In this document: piece by piece, positions 36,589 to 44,501 of the stretch
Layout: each line of letters starts with the position of its first letter
Numbering within the stretch: position 1 is the first letter of the stretch
DNA from: Pedobacter sp. PAMC26386
GTDB lineage: Bacteria; Bacteroidota; Bacteroidia; Sphingobacteriales; Sphingobacteriaceae
NCBI GenBank assembly: GCA_014302835.1
Contig: CP060294.1
Span: 4,551,067 to 4,615,066 of the forward strand
Length of the DNA: 64,000 nt
Direction of reading: 5' to 3'
Made by a program: the position numbers and the translations under genes
The notes under the pieces: generated by a model
The model's input: the letters and a program-made list of their open reading frames with translations, nothing else
Databases searched by the model: none
Told to the model about the DNA's origin: nothing

Positions 36589-37665
36589 TTAGCAATCTGT
36601 CCGCAACGCATTGTTAATTGCAATCTGTTGTGCAATTTTTCCTGCCATTTCAGAAAATGCGGCAGACGTCTGACTCTCTTTATCCATTGCAATTGGCGTA
36701 CCACTATCCCCACCTTCTGTAATTCCCTGAACAAGAGGTATTTCACCCAAGAAAGGAACATCAAATGAAGCTGCCAATGCCTTTCCGCCATCCTTACCAA
36801 AAATATAATACTTGTTTTCAGGTAATTCTGCTGGCGTAAAATAGGCCATATTTTCAATTACTCCTAATACGGGGATATTAATTCCCGGCATTCTGAACAT
36901 CGCTAATCCTTTTCTGGTATCTGCTAAAGCGACTTGTTGTGGGGTAGTAACAATTACTGCACCGGCAATCGGGAAACTTTGGGTAATCGTAATATGAATA
37001 TCACCGGTTCCCGGAGGAAGATCCACAATCAGATAATCCAGCTCTCCCCAGTCTGCATCATTAAACAGTTGCTTAATCGCATTGGAAGCCATTGGTCCAC
37101 GCCATGGTACGGGCTGATCCGGATCGGCAAAGAACCCTAATGACAATAGCTTAATCCCATATTTTTCGATCGGCAAAATCAGTGTTTTTCCATCGGCAGT
37201 TTCTCTTGCACTTGGTTTGGCACCTATCAAACCAAACATTGTTGGTACGGAAGGTCCATAAATATCAGCATCAATTAAGCCTACTTTAGCTCCATCTGCT
37301 GCTAAAGTAACAGCAAGGTTACTAGCAACCGTTGATTTCCCTACACCACCTTTTCCAGAAGAGACCAAAATAATGTTTTTGATGTCTTTCAACTGAGTAG
37401 TATCGTTTGGTTTGGTTACTCTTGAAGTAATGTTAATCGTTATTTCCGCTTCCTTGTCTACAAAATGCTTGATCGCATTTAAGCAGGCATTTTTAAGCAT
37501 ATCCTTCATTGGACACGCAGGAGTAGTGAGTTCTAAGGTGAAACTTATTTTTTTATCTTCGATGCTCAGCTCCTTAATCATGTTCAATGTCACCAGATCT
37601 TTTTTAAGATCAGGGTCTTCGACATTTCTTAAAGCAGCTAAAACTTGTTCGTTGCTAATATTCAT
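36589..37665 (-). CDS. Mrp/NBP35-family P-loop ATPase (ApbC-like iron-sulfur carrier)
   Basis: 358 residues: MIP18/DUF59 domain (1-90) then the deviant Walker A SSGKGGVGKST (102-112) and a MinD-like fold with DADIYGPSVP and DLPPGTGD. These proteins bind and transfer [4Fe-4S] clusters. The CxxC of E. coli Mrp near ENMA is absent (ENMAYFTPAELPEN, then YYIFGKDGG); only a C-terminal Cys (NALRTDC) remains. The same loss is familiar in Bacteroidota homologues, so the cluster may be held differently. Forms a pair with the Nfu-type gene. Confidence 0.9.
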   Translation of the reverse strand: MNISNEQVLAALRNVEDPDLKKDLVTLNMIKELSIEDKKISFTLELTTPACPMKDMLKNACLNAIKHFVDKEAEITINITSRVTKPNDTTQLKDIKNIILVSSGKGGVGKSTVASNLAVTLAADGAKVGLIDADIYGPSVPTMFGLIGAKPSARETADGKTLILPIEKYGIKLLSLGFFADPDQPVPWRGPMASNAIKQLFNDADWGELDYLIVDLPPGTGDIHITITQSFPIAGAVIVTTPQQVALADTRKGLAMFRMPGINIPVLGVIENMAYFTPAELPENKYYIFGKDGGKALAASFDVPFLGEIPLVQGITEGGDSGTPIAMDKESQTSAAFSEMAGKIAQQIAINNALRTDC

Positions 37666-37783
37666 TGCTCAAAATTAACAAAAGGAGCTTACAATTAATT
37701 GATTTTAGGCTTTTTAAGTGTAATTTTAACACGAAATAAACATTTGCATTTAACGTTAAGCAATTAAACATCTATTTTACAGC

Positions 37784-39940
37784 ATGCGTCTTCCAAAAAT
37801 AAACGTCCCTAAAAAATACATCAAAGCAGGTGCATGGGTTCTAGGGATATTTCTAGTCATCGTGATTATCCTGGGCTCAATTGCCTATAGCAAAAGAGAA
37901 GCATTACTTAAACAAATGATAGCCAAGGTTATTAAAAAAGCAGATGTTGATTATGGATTGGCTATCAAAATAGGCAATGCAGGTTTTAACGGACTGAGCA
38001 CCGTTCACATGAAAGACATATCTGTTGTCCCTAAAGACCGGGATACCTTATCGACCGTGGCAGACCTTACTGTAGGCGTTAAACTCTTCCCTTTACTTGT
38101 TGGAGATGTTAAACTGGCAGAAATTGTTTTAAATACGGGTAAAGTGAATGTGGTTTTGAAGGATAGCCTGACTAATCTCGATTTCATCCTGAAAAGAAAA
38201 AAGAAAGACAAAAAAGATCCCAAGGCAAAAATTGACCTAAGTGAGATTGCACACGATATCCTGAATCAAGTCCTGAATAAGATCCCCGATGACATGGAGA
38301 TGAAGGACTTACTGTTCACACTAAACGATAACGATACAGCAAAACTGAATTTCATGACCACAACAGCCACTATTGATGGCGGTGATTTAAAATCAACGAT
38401 TTTGGTAAATGGCCATGAAGCTACCTGGCATATCAACGGTAAATTGAAACCAGGTAAAAAGCAGATGGATGTACTTTTCTTCGCAGATGGCCAAAAAATA
38501 GAATTACCATACCTGGAAAATAAATTGCATGCAAAATTAAGTTTTGATACGGTCAGAACTGAAATGAAAAGTGCAGCTTATAGTGGCGATAATTTCAAAA
38601 TCACCGGTTCCTGGTCTGTCAAAAATCTATTAATCAACCACCCCAAAATAGCTTCTAATGACATTATAGTTAAAGATGCGAAGATTGATGCAGATATGCT
38701 GATCGGCCCTAATTTTGTGGCTTTAGACAGCACATCAACTGTATTTCTGAAAGATGCTGCGATTCATCCTTATTTAAAATACACGCTGTCACCCAATAAG
38801 ATCTACGAAGTGAAGCTTCATGCAGACGAGCAGGATGCCCAGGCAGTTCTAAATGCTTTTCCAGAGGGACTATTTGAATCACTGGACGGATTACAGGTGA
38901 AAGGAAAAATTAAATATGATCTCAACTTCTACCTGGATAGCAGTTTACCAGATAGCCTGAAATTTGCCTCATCGCTCACACCTTACAATTTCAAAATTGT
39001 GAAGTGGGGCAAGTTAAATCTGCAAAAGATCAATGATACTTTCGTCTATACGCCATATGAGTATGGTAAACCAATGCGAGATATCACGATTGGCCCGTCT
39101 AATCCGAATTACACACCGCTATCCCAGATTTCAAGTAATTTCAAGAATGCCTTATTAACCTCCGAAGATCCTTCATTTTACACCCACAAAGGTTTTGTAG
39201 AAGAATCTATCCGAAAATCTTTTGTCATCAATTTTAAAGAGAAAAAATTTGTCAGAGGTGGAAGTACAATTTCCATGCAGCTGGTCAAAAATGTATTCCT
39301 AAGCAGACAGAAAACTTTAGCGCGTAAAGCAGAAGAAATTCTGATTGTTTGGTTAATTGAAAATAACCGCTTAATCAGTAAACAAAGGATGCTTGAAGTC
39401 TATTTCAACATCATTGAAATGGGCAAAAACATTTATGGAATCGGAGAGGCTTCCAGACAGTATTTTGGAAAAAGCCCATCAGAACTGAGCATAGGAGAAG
39501 GAATATTCTTGGCGAACATTGTTCCCCGCCCAAAAATAGCCATGTTCAAATTTCGCGGAGATGGAGGTCTTAAAGACTATATGCTACCTTATTTCAGATA
39601 TATGGGTAGAATAATGGCCAAACGCGGGTTAACCCCCGCTGATACGAGCGGATACGGTTTTTACAACGTAAGATTAAGAGCTGGGTTACGTCAGTACCTA
39701 CTGCCAGACTCGGCAAAAGTGGATACAACTTCCTTTGACCAGGATACTGATGCACCTGTCAAAATGCAGGATGAATCAAAAAATCTTTTTGACCGGCTGT
39801 TTGGTAGCAGATCTAAAAAAGACACGACCACAAAACAATTATCAGTACAGGATACTTTAAAAAAAACAAGAAAAGACCTGCGAAGGGAACGACGTGAAAA
39901 ACGTCGTCTTGAAAAAGAAGCAAAATTAACTTCGCAATAA
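37784..39940 (+). CDS. AsmA-like domain fused to a GT51 peptidoglycan glycosyltransferase
   Basis: 718 residues. One N-terminal membrane anchor (about 15-37), a long beta-rich region (about 50-430, ASMA-like pattern, e.g. LTVGVKLFPLLVGDVKLAEIV) and a GT51 domain (about 440-620) with the catalytic Glu (about 461) in SEDPSFYTHKGF and RGGSTISMQLVKN, then ENNRLISKQRMLEVYFN. No transpeptidase domain follows, only a basic tail (REKRRLEKEAK). It should polymerise glycan strands on lipid II in the periplasm. Downstream hpt begins after 4 nt and psd soon after. Confidence 0.87.
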   Translation: MRLPKINVPKKYIKAGAWVLGIFLVIVIILGSIAYSKREALLKQMIAKVIKKADVDYGLAIKIGNAGFNGLSTVHMKDISVVPKDRDTLSTVADLTVGVKLFPLLVGDVKLAEIVLNTGKVNVVLKDSLTNLDFILKRKKKDKKDPKAKIDLSEIAHDILNQVLNKIPDDMEMKDLLFTLNDNDTAKLNFMTTTATIDGGDLKSTILVNGHEATWHINGKLKPGKKQMDVLFFADGQKIELPYLENKLHAKLSFDTVRTEMKSAAYSGDNFKITGSWSVKNLLINHPKIASNDIIVKDAKIDADMLIGPNFVALDSTSTVFLKDAAIHPYLKYTLSPNKIYEVKLHADEQDAQAVLNAFPEGLFESLDGLQVKGKIKYDLNFYLDSSLPDSLKFASSLTPYNFKIVKWGKLNLQKINDTFVYTPYEYGKPMRDITIGPSNPNYTPLSQISSNFKNALLTSEDPSFYTHKGFVEESIRKSFVINFKEKKFVRGGSTISMQLVKNVFLSRQKTLARKAEEILIVWLIENNRLISKQRMLEVYFNIIEMGKNIYGIGEASRQYFGKSPSELSIGEGIFLANIVPRPKIAMFKFRGDGGLKDYMLPYFRYMGRIMAKRGLTPADTSGYGFYNVRLRAGLRQYLLPDSAKVDTTSFDQDTDAPVKMQDESKNLFDRLFGSRSKKDTTTKQLSVQDTLKKTRKDLRRERREKRRLEKEAKLTSQ

Positions 39941-39944
39941 AGAA

Positions 39945-40490
39945 ATGATGAATACGATAGAAGTTGGAGACAGAAAGTTCGAGATCTCGATCACGAACGA
40001 ACGCATTAATGAGCGTACAAAACAAATTGCAGCACAAATCAATGCAGAATATAAAGATAAACGCCCGATTTTTATTGGCGTCTTAAATGGCAGCTTTTTA
40101 TTTATGGCTGACTTACTTAAGGAAACTGAAATTCCTTGCGAAGTAGCCTTTATGAAGGTTTCAAGCTATAAAGGCGGATTAACAAGCAGCGGTGAGTTGA
40201 AAGAGATATTTGGCTTACCAGAGAATCTAGAAGGCCGTGACCTGATTTTAGTAGAAGATATCGTGGACACAGGCCTCACCCTTAAATATATTTTAGAAAA
40301 AGTTTACATACAGAACCCTGCATCTGTTCGCGTTTGCAGTCTTCTTTTTAAGCCGGAAGCGATACTCTCACCAATAAAAGAATTGGAATATGTAGGCTTT
40401 GAAATCCCTAATTTATTTGTGGTTGGCTATGGTCTTGACTATGATGAACTGGGTAGAAATCTTAAACATATTTACCGGACAATTTCCTGA
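39945..40490 (+). CDS. hpt: Hypoxanthine phosphoribosyltransferase
   Basis: 181 residues. PRPP site LILVEDIVDTGLTLKYIL and the hydrophobic core PIFIGVLNGSFLFMADLL fit HPRT; the C-terminal part PNLFVVGYGLDYDELGRN carries the purine-binding pattern. It salvages hypoxanthine and guanine to nucleotides. Starts 4 nt after the GT51 gene, so probably cotranscribed. Confidence 0.95.
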   Translation: MMNTIEVGDRKFEISITNERINERTKQIAAQINAEYKDKRPIFIGVLNGSFLFMADLLKETEIPCEVAFMKVSSYKGGLTSSGELKEIFGLPENLEGRDLILVEDIVDTGLTLKYILEKVYIQNPASVRVCSLLFKPEAILSPIKELEYVGFEIPNLFVVGYGLDYDELGRNLKHIYRTIS

Positions 40491-40505
40491 TCGTGATTCT
40501 TTAGC

Positions 40506-40534
40506 TTGATTCCCGTAAATTTTTCACAATTTTG
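40506..40534 (+). promoter_or_regulatory. Candidate psd promoter
   Basis: TTG (40506-40508) and CAATTTTG (40527-40534, one mismatch to TAnnTTTG) lie 18 nt apart; start of transcription about 40541, a 16-nt leader. Confidence 0.5.
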
Positions 40535-40556
40535 CATCAAACATATTTATATTTAA

Positions 40557-41216
40557 ATGACAATACATAAAGAAGGTTATACAACCATCGCAATCTCTCT
40601 CCTTTTTATCTTCGTCCTGAATGCTATCGTTGACTATAGATTTGCTGACATCACCTGGTTAAGGTGGGCGATATATATTGCATCATTTGCTTTATTTGTG
40701 ATTGTTCTTCAATTTTTCAGAAATCCATCAAGATCATTTGTGACTGGAAATGACCTGGTCATCTGCCCGGCAGATGGTAAAGTTGTTGTCATCGAAGAAA
40801 CGCAGGAAAATGAATATTTTAAAGACAAAAGATTACAGGTATCTATCTTTATGTCTCCAGTAAATGTACATATAAACAGAAATCCAATCGCTGGTGTGGT
40901 CAAGTTTTTCAAATATCACCCTGGAAAATACCTTGCTGCATGGAACCCTAAGTCTTCTACTGAAAACGAACGTACTACAGTTGTTGTAGAACACGCAAAC
41001 GGAACGCCTGTGTTATTCAGACAAATCGCTGGTGCGCTTGCCAGAAGGATTGTATGGTATGTTAAAGAAGGTGATGTGGTAGAACAGAGTAAAGAATTTG
41101 GCTTTATTAAATTCGGCTCCAGAGTAGATATCTTCCTTCCTGTTGGAACAAAAGTTAATCTGGAACTAAACCAGGTAGTTAAAGGTGGTATCACTGTTTT
41201 AGCTGAACTATCTTAA
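40557..41216 (+). CDS. psd: Phosphatidylserine decarboxylase family protein
   Basis: 219 residues, the short type that lacks extended flanks. Two N-terminal membrane helices (about 10-60), VICPADGKVVVIEE, HINRNPIAGVV, and the self-cleaving motif FGSRVD, where Ser188 becomes the pyruvoyl group. It converts phosphatidylserine to phosphatidylethanolamine at the inner membrane. A strong terminator follows. Confidence 0.95.
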   Translation: MTIHKEGYTTIAISLLFIFVLNAIVDYRFADITWLRWAIYIASFALFVIVLQFFRNPSRSFVTGNDLVICPADGKVVVIEETQENEYFKDKRLQVSIFMSPVNVHINRNPIAGVVKFFKYHPGKYLAAWNPKSSTENERTTVVVEHANGTPVLFRQIAGALARRIVWYVKEGDVVEQSKEFGFIKFGSRVDIFLPVGTKVNLELNQVVKGGITVLAELS

Positions 41217-41242
41217 TTCTTTTAAGCTATAGAAATTTAAAG

Positions 41243-41269
41243 GAGGTGAAGCGATTCACCTCTTTTTTT
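41243..41269 (+). terminator. Intrinsic terminator of psd
   Basis: GAGGTGAA (41243-41250) pairs with TTCACCTC (41255-41262) around GCGA, followed by seven T. The AGGAGGT here is stem sequence, not a ribosome binding site. Confidence 0.88.
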
Positions 41270-41272
41270 ATG

Positions 41273-41308
41273 GTAAACCCAGTATAAGACAGTAAACCCA
41301 GTATAAGA
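41273..41308. repeat. Two copies of a 17-bp direct repeat
   Basis: GTAAACCCAGTATAAGA occurs at 41273-41289 and again at 41292-41308, 19 nt apart. No coding frame crosses it. Confidence 0.85.
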
Positions 41309-41333
41309 TACAATTAGGGTTTTACTCTGATCT

Positions 41334-41407
41334 AGTCCACGTCTAGTCCACATCCAGTCCACGTTGAGTCCACCTTTTGCCAAAAATACGTGGACTCAAC
41401 GTGGACT
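41334..41407. repeat. 11-nt-period AGTCCAC array with an 18-bp inverted copy
   Basis: AGTCCAC begins at 41334, 41345, 41356 and 41367, spaced exactly 11 nt; the units read AGTCCACGTCT, AGTCCACATCC, AGTCCACGTTG and a partial. The last two units (41356-41373) are repeated in inverted form at 41390-41407, giving a perfect 18-bp stem with a 16-nt loop. The 11-nt step is about one turn of DNA. Confidence 0.85.
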
Positions 41408-41520
41408 AAAACTGTACTTATGCTGGATTTGTACCGATCAGTACCTGAATGAAATTCTTTCTTTTATGCTGCATAACCATGGAGCCCTGGTCTTTATCCG
41501 ATGGAGTAGGTAGGTACAAA

Positions 41521-41552
41521 CAAAAAAACCTCCCCGATACGATCGAGAAGGC
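41521..41552 (-). terminator. Intrinsic terminator of rplS
   Basis: On the minus strand CCTTCTCGAT pairs with ATCGGGGAGG (two G-U pairs), then seven T. It begins about 22 nt after the rplS stop. Confidence 0.7.
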
Positions 41553-41572
41553 CTATATATTTTGTAGAGAAA

Positions 41573-41920
41573 TTAAACTCTCTTAGACTTGATACGAGCT
41601 GCTTTACCAGTCAATTCACGAAGATAGAACAACTTAGCTCTACGCACCTTACCGTGACTGTTAACTTCAATTTTAGCGATGTTTGGCGAGTTGATTGGGA
41701 AGATACGCTCTACTCCAACACCATTAGACATTTTACGAACAGTAAACGTCTCATTAGCACCTACGCTATTACGTTGTAAGACTACACCTTGGTAAATTTG
41801 AACACGTTCTTTATTACCTTCGCGAATTTTATAGTGAACACTCACTGTATCTCCTGATTTGAATGCAGGAAACTCGTTCTTTGCGATTACCTGCTCTTCA
41901 ACAAATTTTACTAAATCCAT
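41573..41920 (-). CDS. rplS: 50S ribosomal protein L19
   Basis: 115 residues with the L19 hallmarks DTVSVHYKIREGNKERVQIYQGVVL and SPNIAKIEVNSHGKVRRAKLFYLRELTGKAARIK. It sits at the 30S-50S interface. It ends the order rpsP-rimM-trmD-(small gene)-rplS known from many bacteria, but here 165 nt separate it from the preceding small gene and it has its own leader and possible promoter. Confidence 0.98.
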   Translation of the reverse strand: MDLVKFVEEQVIAKNEFPAFKSGDTVSVHYKIREGNKERVQIYQGVVLQRNSVGANETFTVRKMSNGVGVERIFPINSPNIAKIEVNSHGKVRRAKLFYLRELTGKAARIKSKRV

Positions 41921-41974
41921 GATTTTAAGCTATTAAGCCGACTTTTTGTTGTTTAAAATCGGACTGCAATATTA
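41921..41974 (-). promoter_or_regulatory. rplS leader with possible promoter and hairpin
   Basis: Minus strand: TAATATTG (41967-41974, one mismatch to the -7 box), then a leader containing CCGATTTT and AAAAGTCGG, which can pair around a short loop, just before the L19 start. A ribosomal-protein leader is a reasonable guess; L19 leaders are known in Flavobacteria-type genomes. Confidence 0.4.
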
Positions 41975-42085
41975 GGAATTTTATTTAATAAAAAAAAGTG
42001 ATTCTTGATTTTTTTCAACATTCATTACGAAATCCACAACTTTTCTCTTTTATTTTTTTTGCGAATAGGAATTTTATTCTTCTTG

Positions 42086-42358
42086 TCATTGGCCTTTAAG
42101 CAATTGTACAAGGCTTTTCCCGTTCATTTTTGCATTCTCCAACTCCCCGCTTTCTGTGTCAAATAAAATTTCCATGAGTTTAACTTTTTCATACGGAATG
42201 TCCTGAGTCTCGCCAACCTTGATCCGCCGGTAATTATGAAAAGTGTTCATAGAAACATTCAACTTTTCAGGAATTATCTTCATGGCAAACTTATACTCCT
42301 TAACAGTCAGCTTGTCTAAAAAATAATTGATCTTATACTTATCTATACTTTCGCTCAT
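42086..42358 (-). CDS. Small helix-turn-helix-like protein inside the rpsP-trmD-rplS region
   Basis: 90 residues from ATG 42358 (MSESIDKYKINYFLDKL); an earlier start in the same frame crosses an inverted repeat and is less likely. The part LTVKEYKFAMKIIPEKLNVSMNTFHNYRRIKVGE (about 18-50) looks like a helix-turn-helix with a recognition helix around NVSMNTFHNYRRI, and the end is acidic. The neighbours upstream and downstream are each 165 nt away, so it is probably a separate unit with its own inverted repeat (42385-42413). Function as an autoregulator is inference. I do not recognise a family. Confidence 0.6.
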   Translation of the reverse strand: MSESIDKYKINYFLDKLTVKEYKFAMKIIPEKLNVSMNTFHNYRRIKVGETQDIPYEKVKLMEILFDTESGELENAKMNGKSLVQLLKGQ

Positions 42359-42384
42359 TCTTATTGAATTTATATACACGATTC

Positions 42385-42413
42385 TATTTGTCCTGCAAAA
42401 CAGGGCACAAATA
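42385..42413 (-). promoter_or_regulatory. Imperfect inverted repeat upstream of the HTH-like gene
   Basis: TATTTG (42385-42390) and CCTG (42392-42395) mirror CAGG (42401-42404) and CAAATA (42408-42413) around CAAAA. It starts 27 nt before the ATG and could be an operator or an RNA hairpin. Confidence 0.45.
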
Positions 42414-42523
42414 TTATTTCGTAAATATATAAATAATTTCACATGCAAATAAATAATAAGGAGAATTATTTATTTATTAAAGAATAAAAAGAGTTTGGAT
42501 AGATTGCCAGATCAGCAAACAGA

Positions 42524-43201
42524 CTAATCATCCAGTAAATCCGGACGAAGTCGTTGTGTGCGCGCTAAAGCCTGCTCATGCCTCCAGTTGTTAATCTTTA
42601 ACTCATGACCACTCAAAAGGATTTCAGGCACCTGGTGCCCTTTATAATCGGCCGGCCGGGTATATAAGGGGGCATCAAGTAACCCTCCCTGAAAACTGTC
42701 AGACAAAGCAGATGTTTCATCATTCAATACTCCCGGTATCAATCTGACAATTGCATCTACCAATACAGCTGCCGGCAATTCTCCACCTGACAGAACATAA
42801 TCACCAATAGAAATCTCGCGGGTCACATAAATGTCACGGATTCGCTGATCAATCCCTTTATAATGACCACACAGAATAATTACATTTTCTTTCCCTGACA
42901 ACTCATTAGCCATTGACTGATTCAGTGTCGCCCCGTCAGGAGTCATAAAAATAACCTCATCGTAAGTCCGCTGCTCTTTTAGGGCATCAATACAACGCGC
43001 AAAAGGTTCAATTGACATGATCATACCACTGCCGCCGCCGTATGGATAATCATCTACGCTACGTTGTTTATTCGTAGAGTAATCTCTCAGGCTGTGCACT
43101 ACAATCTCTGCAATACCTTTGGTCTGCGCCCTCTGTAAGATAGAGTGCGCAAAGGGGCTTTGCAGTAAGTCAGGTAAAACGGTGATGATATCAAAACGCA
43201 T
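42524..43201 (-). CDS. trmD: tRNA (guanine(37)-N1)-methyltransferase
   Basis: 225 residues from ATG 43201 (MRFDIITVLPDLL); an in-frame upstream extension covers the rimM tail and is rejected. SPOUT knot marks: DDYPYGGGSGMIM, LCGHYKGIDQRI and ISIGDYVLSGGELPAAVLVDAIVRLIPGV. It methylates G37 of tRNAs that read CNN codons and prevents frameshifts. 10 nt separate it from rimM. Confidence 0.97.
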   Translation of the reverse strand: MRFDIITVLPDLLQSPFAHSILQRAQTKGIAEIVVHSLRDYSTNKQRSVDDYPYGGGSGMIMSIEPFARCIDALKEQRTYDEVIFMTPDGATLNQSMANELSGKENVIILCGHYKGIDQRIRDIYVTREISIGDYVLSGGELPAAVLVDAIVRLIPGVLNDETSALSDSFQGGLLDAPLYTRPADYKGHQVPEILLSGHELKINNWRHEQALARTQRLRPDLLDD

Positions 43202-43211
43202 AAAAACTAAT

Positions 43212-43739
43212 TTAATTAGACAGGTAAATATCAAGAAGACCATCAGGAAGATCAACCAGCAGTGTGCCAGCGTCTTCATCAATCTCAACAATCATGTCAT
43301 CATTTAAAGGAAACATGATCTCTTTCTCTTTATACGAAACCGTAGCAACAAATTGCTGTGGATATTCATTGACTTCAAGAATTTCACCCAACTCCCCATG
43401 TGCCTGGTCAGAGACAATAAATCCGATCAGATCAGTATAATGAAAATCGTCATCCTCACGGTCCGGCATTTTACTGATTGGCAGATAAATCTTTTTCTTC
43501 AGTAAAGGCTGAGCCTTATCAATATGATCGATATCGTCCAGGTAGATATTTCCAGTACTGTTAGGCTGCATTTTACAGACTGATACAAAAAAAGGAACCA
43601 TCTTGCCATTCATATCCGCAAATATAACATCAAGGTCTAATAAACCAGGTTCATCATATTCAAAGTACAGCTGAAGCTCTCCCTTTAATCCTTTTGTCTT
43701 GGTAAAATACCCTATATAAAATGCCTCTTCGTGCGTCAT
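43212..43739 (-). CDS. rimM: Ribosome maturation factor RimM
   Basis: 175 residues. N-terminal RimM barrel with YIGYFTKTKGLKGELQLY, then the PRC-barrel (about 95-170) with DLIGFIVSDQAHGELGEILEV and DDMIVEIDEDAGTLLVDLPDGLLD. It binds S19 and helps mature the 30S head. It lies between a hairpin terminator after rpsP and trmD. Confidence 0.96.
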   Translation of the reverse strand: MTHEEAFYIGYFTKTKGLKGELQLYFEYDEPGLLDLDVIFADMNGKMVPFFVSVCKMQPNSTGNIYLDDIDHIDKAQPLLKKKIYLPISKMPDREDDDFHYTDLIGFIVSDQAHGELGEILEVNEYPQQFVATVSYKEKEIMFPLNDDMIVEIDEDAGTLLVDLPDGLLDIYLSN

Positions 43740-43773
43740 TAAAATCTAAATCAATTATTACGTTAAATAAAAA

Positions 43774-43810
43774 TAGCGAAGAAAACCTTCTGATGAAGGA
43801 TTCTTCGCTA
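43774..43810 (-). terminator. Hairpin with T tail between rpsP and rimM
   Basis: Minus strand: TAGCGAAGAA, then a nested CCTTC/GAAGG stem, then TTCTTCGCTA closing a 10-bp outer stem, followed by TTTTTATTT. It stands 20 nt after the rpsP stop and probably ends part of the transcripts, so that S16 is made in excess over RimM and TrmD. Confidence 0.75.
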
Positions 43811-43830
43811 TAATCAAGAATTACAAATTA

Positions 43831-44397
43831 CTATGCTTCTTCTTCTTTGGTTTCTTCTGTTGCAGGAGCTTCTTCAGTTGCAGTTTCGGCTACAGGAGTT
43901 TCCTCTGCTGCTTCTTCAGCTACAACTTCTTCTACTACTGGTGCATTTTTCAATGCGATGGCAGCACCACGGTCTGCATTTTTCTTAGCTTCAGCAGCAA
44001 GAGCAGTTTTTTTAACTTCATCTTTAGATTTAGTCAAAGTGTCTTTTTTGCCTTCGATTTTACTGTCTTTAGCTACTAACCATTCAGCAAATTTAGCGTC
44101 TGCTTGTTCTACAGTTAAAGCGCCTTTTTTAACACCACCTTGTAAGTGTTTTTTGTACAAGATACCTTTGTGAGATAAAATAGTACGGCAAGTATCCGTA
44201 GGCTCAGCACCTTTGTTTACCCAGTCTAATGCTTTTTCGAAATTAATTTCGATGGTTGCAGGATTGGTGTTTGGGTTATATGAACCTAAACGCTCAATGA
44301 ATTTACCATCTCTCGGTGCGCGTGAATCCGCTACCACTACGTGGAAAAAAGGTTTGCTCTTTTTACCGAATCTTTGCAATCTGATTTTAGTTGCCAT
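43831..44397 (-). CDS. rpsP: 30S ribosomal protein S16 with extended acidic tail
   Basis: 188 residues. The first 85 are a normal S16 (MATKIRLQRFGKKSKPFFHVVVADSRAPRDG). The extra half holds a charged helix (SKDEVKKTALAAEAKKNADRG) and a tail of Glu/Ala/Pro/Thr (AEEAAEETPVAETATEEAP), the usual extended form in Bacteroidota, against about 80-90 residues in E. coli. First gene of the rpsP-rimM-trmD operon. Confidence 0.97.
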   Translation of the reverse strand: MATKIRLQRFGKKSKPFFHVVVADSRAPRDGKFIERLGSYNPNTNPATIEINFEKALDWVNKGAEPTDTCRTILSHKGILYKKHLQGGVKKGALTVEQADAKFAEWLVAKDSKIEGKKDTLTKSKDEVKKTALAAEAKKNADRGAAIALKNAPVVEEVVAEEAAEETPVAETATEEAPATEETKEEEA

Positions 44398-44448
44398 TTC
44401 TTTATAAGTTTATGTATTCAACATAGTTCCCGGAGCTTCATGCTAGCG
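44398..44448 (-). ncRNA. Candidate rpsP leader hairpin
   Basis: The transcript predicted from the promoter at 44455-44485 would begin with CCCGCTAGCATGAAGCTC and CGGG, which can fold (CCCG-AGC/GCT-CGGG). This may be a ribosomal-protein leader of the S16 type described for Flavobacteria. Fold inferred by eye only. Confidence 0.35.
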
Positions 44449-44454
44449 GGGATG

Positions 44455-44485
44455 CAAAAGTAAGTAAAATACTAATGATTAGCAA
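44455..44485 (-). promoter_or_regulatory. Promoter of the rpsP operon
   Basis: Minus strand: TTG (44483-44485) and TACTTTTG (44455-44462, exact TAnnTTTG) with 20 nt between them. Start of transcription about 44448, a 51-nt leader. Confidence 0.7.
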
Positions 44486-44501
44486 GATGCCGGAATTTTA
44501 A

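Noticed and set aside
41240..41250. AGGAGGTGA as a Shine-Dalgarno site after psd
   Set aside because: It is the left arm of the psd terminator, no start codon follows, and this phylum hardly uses such sites.
43202..43291. Upstream extension of trmD
   Set aside because: It overlaps rimM and TrmD proteins begin MRFDIIT.
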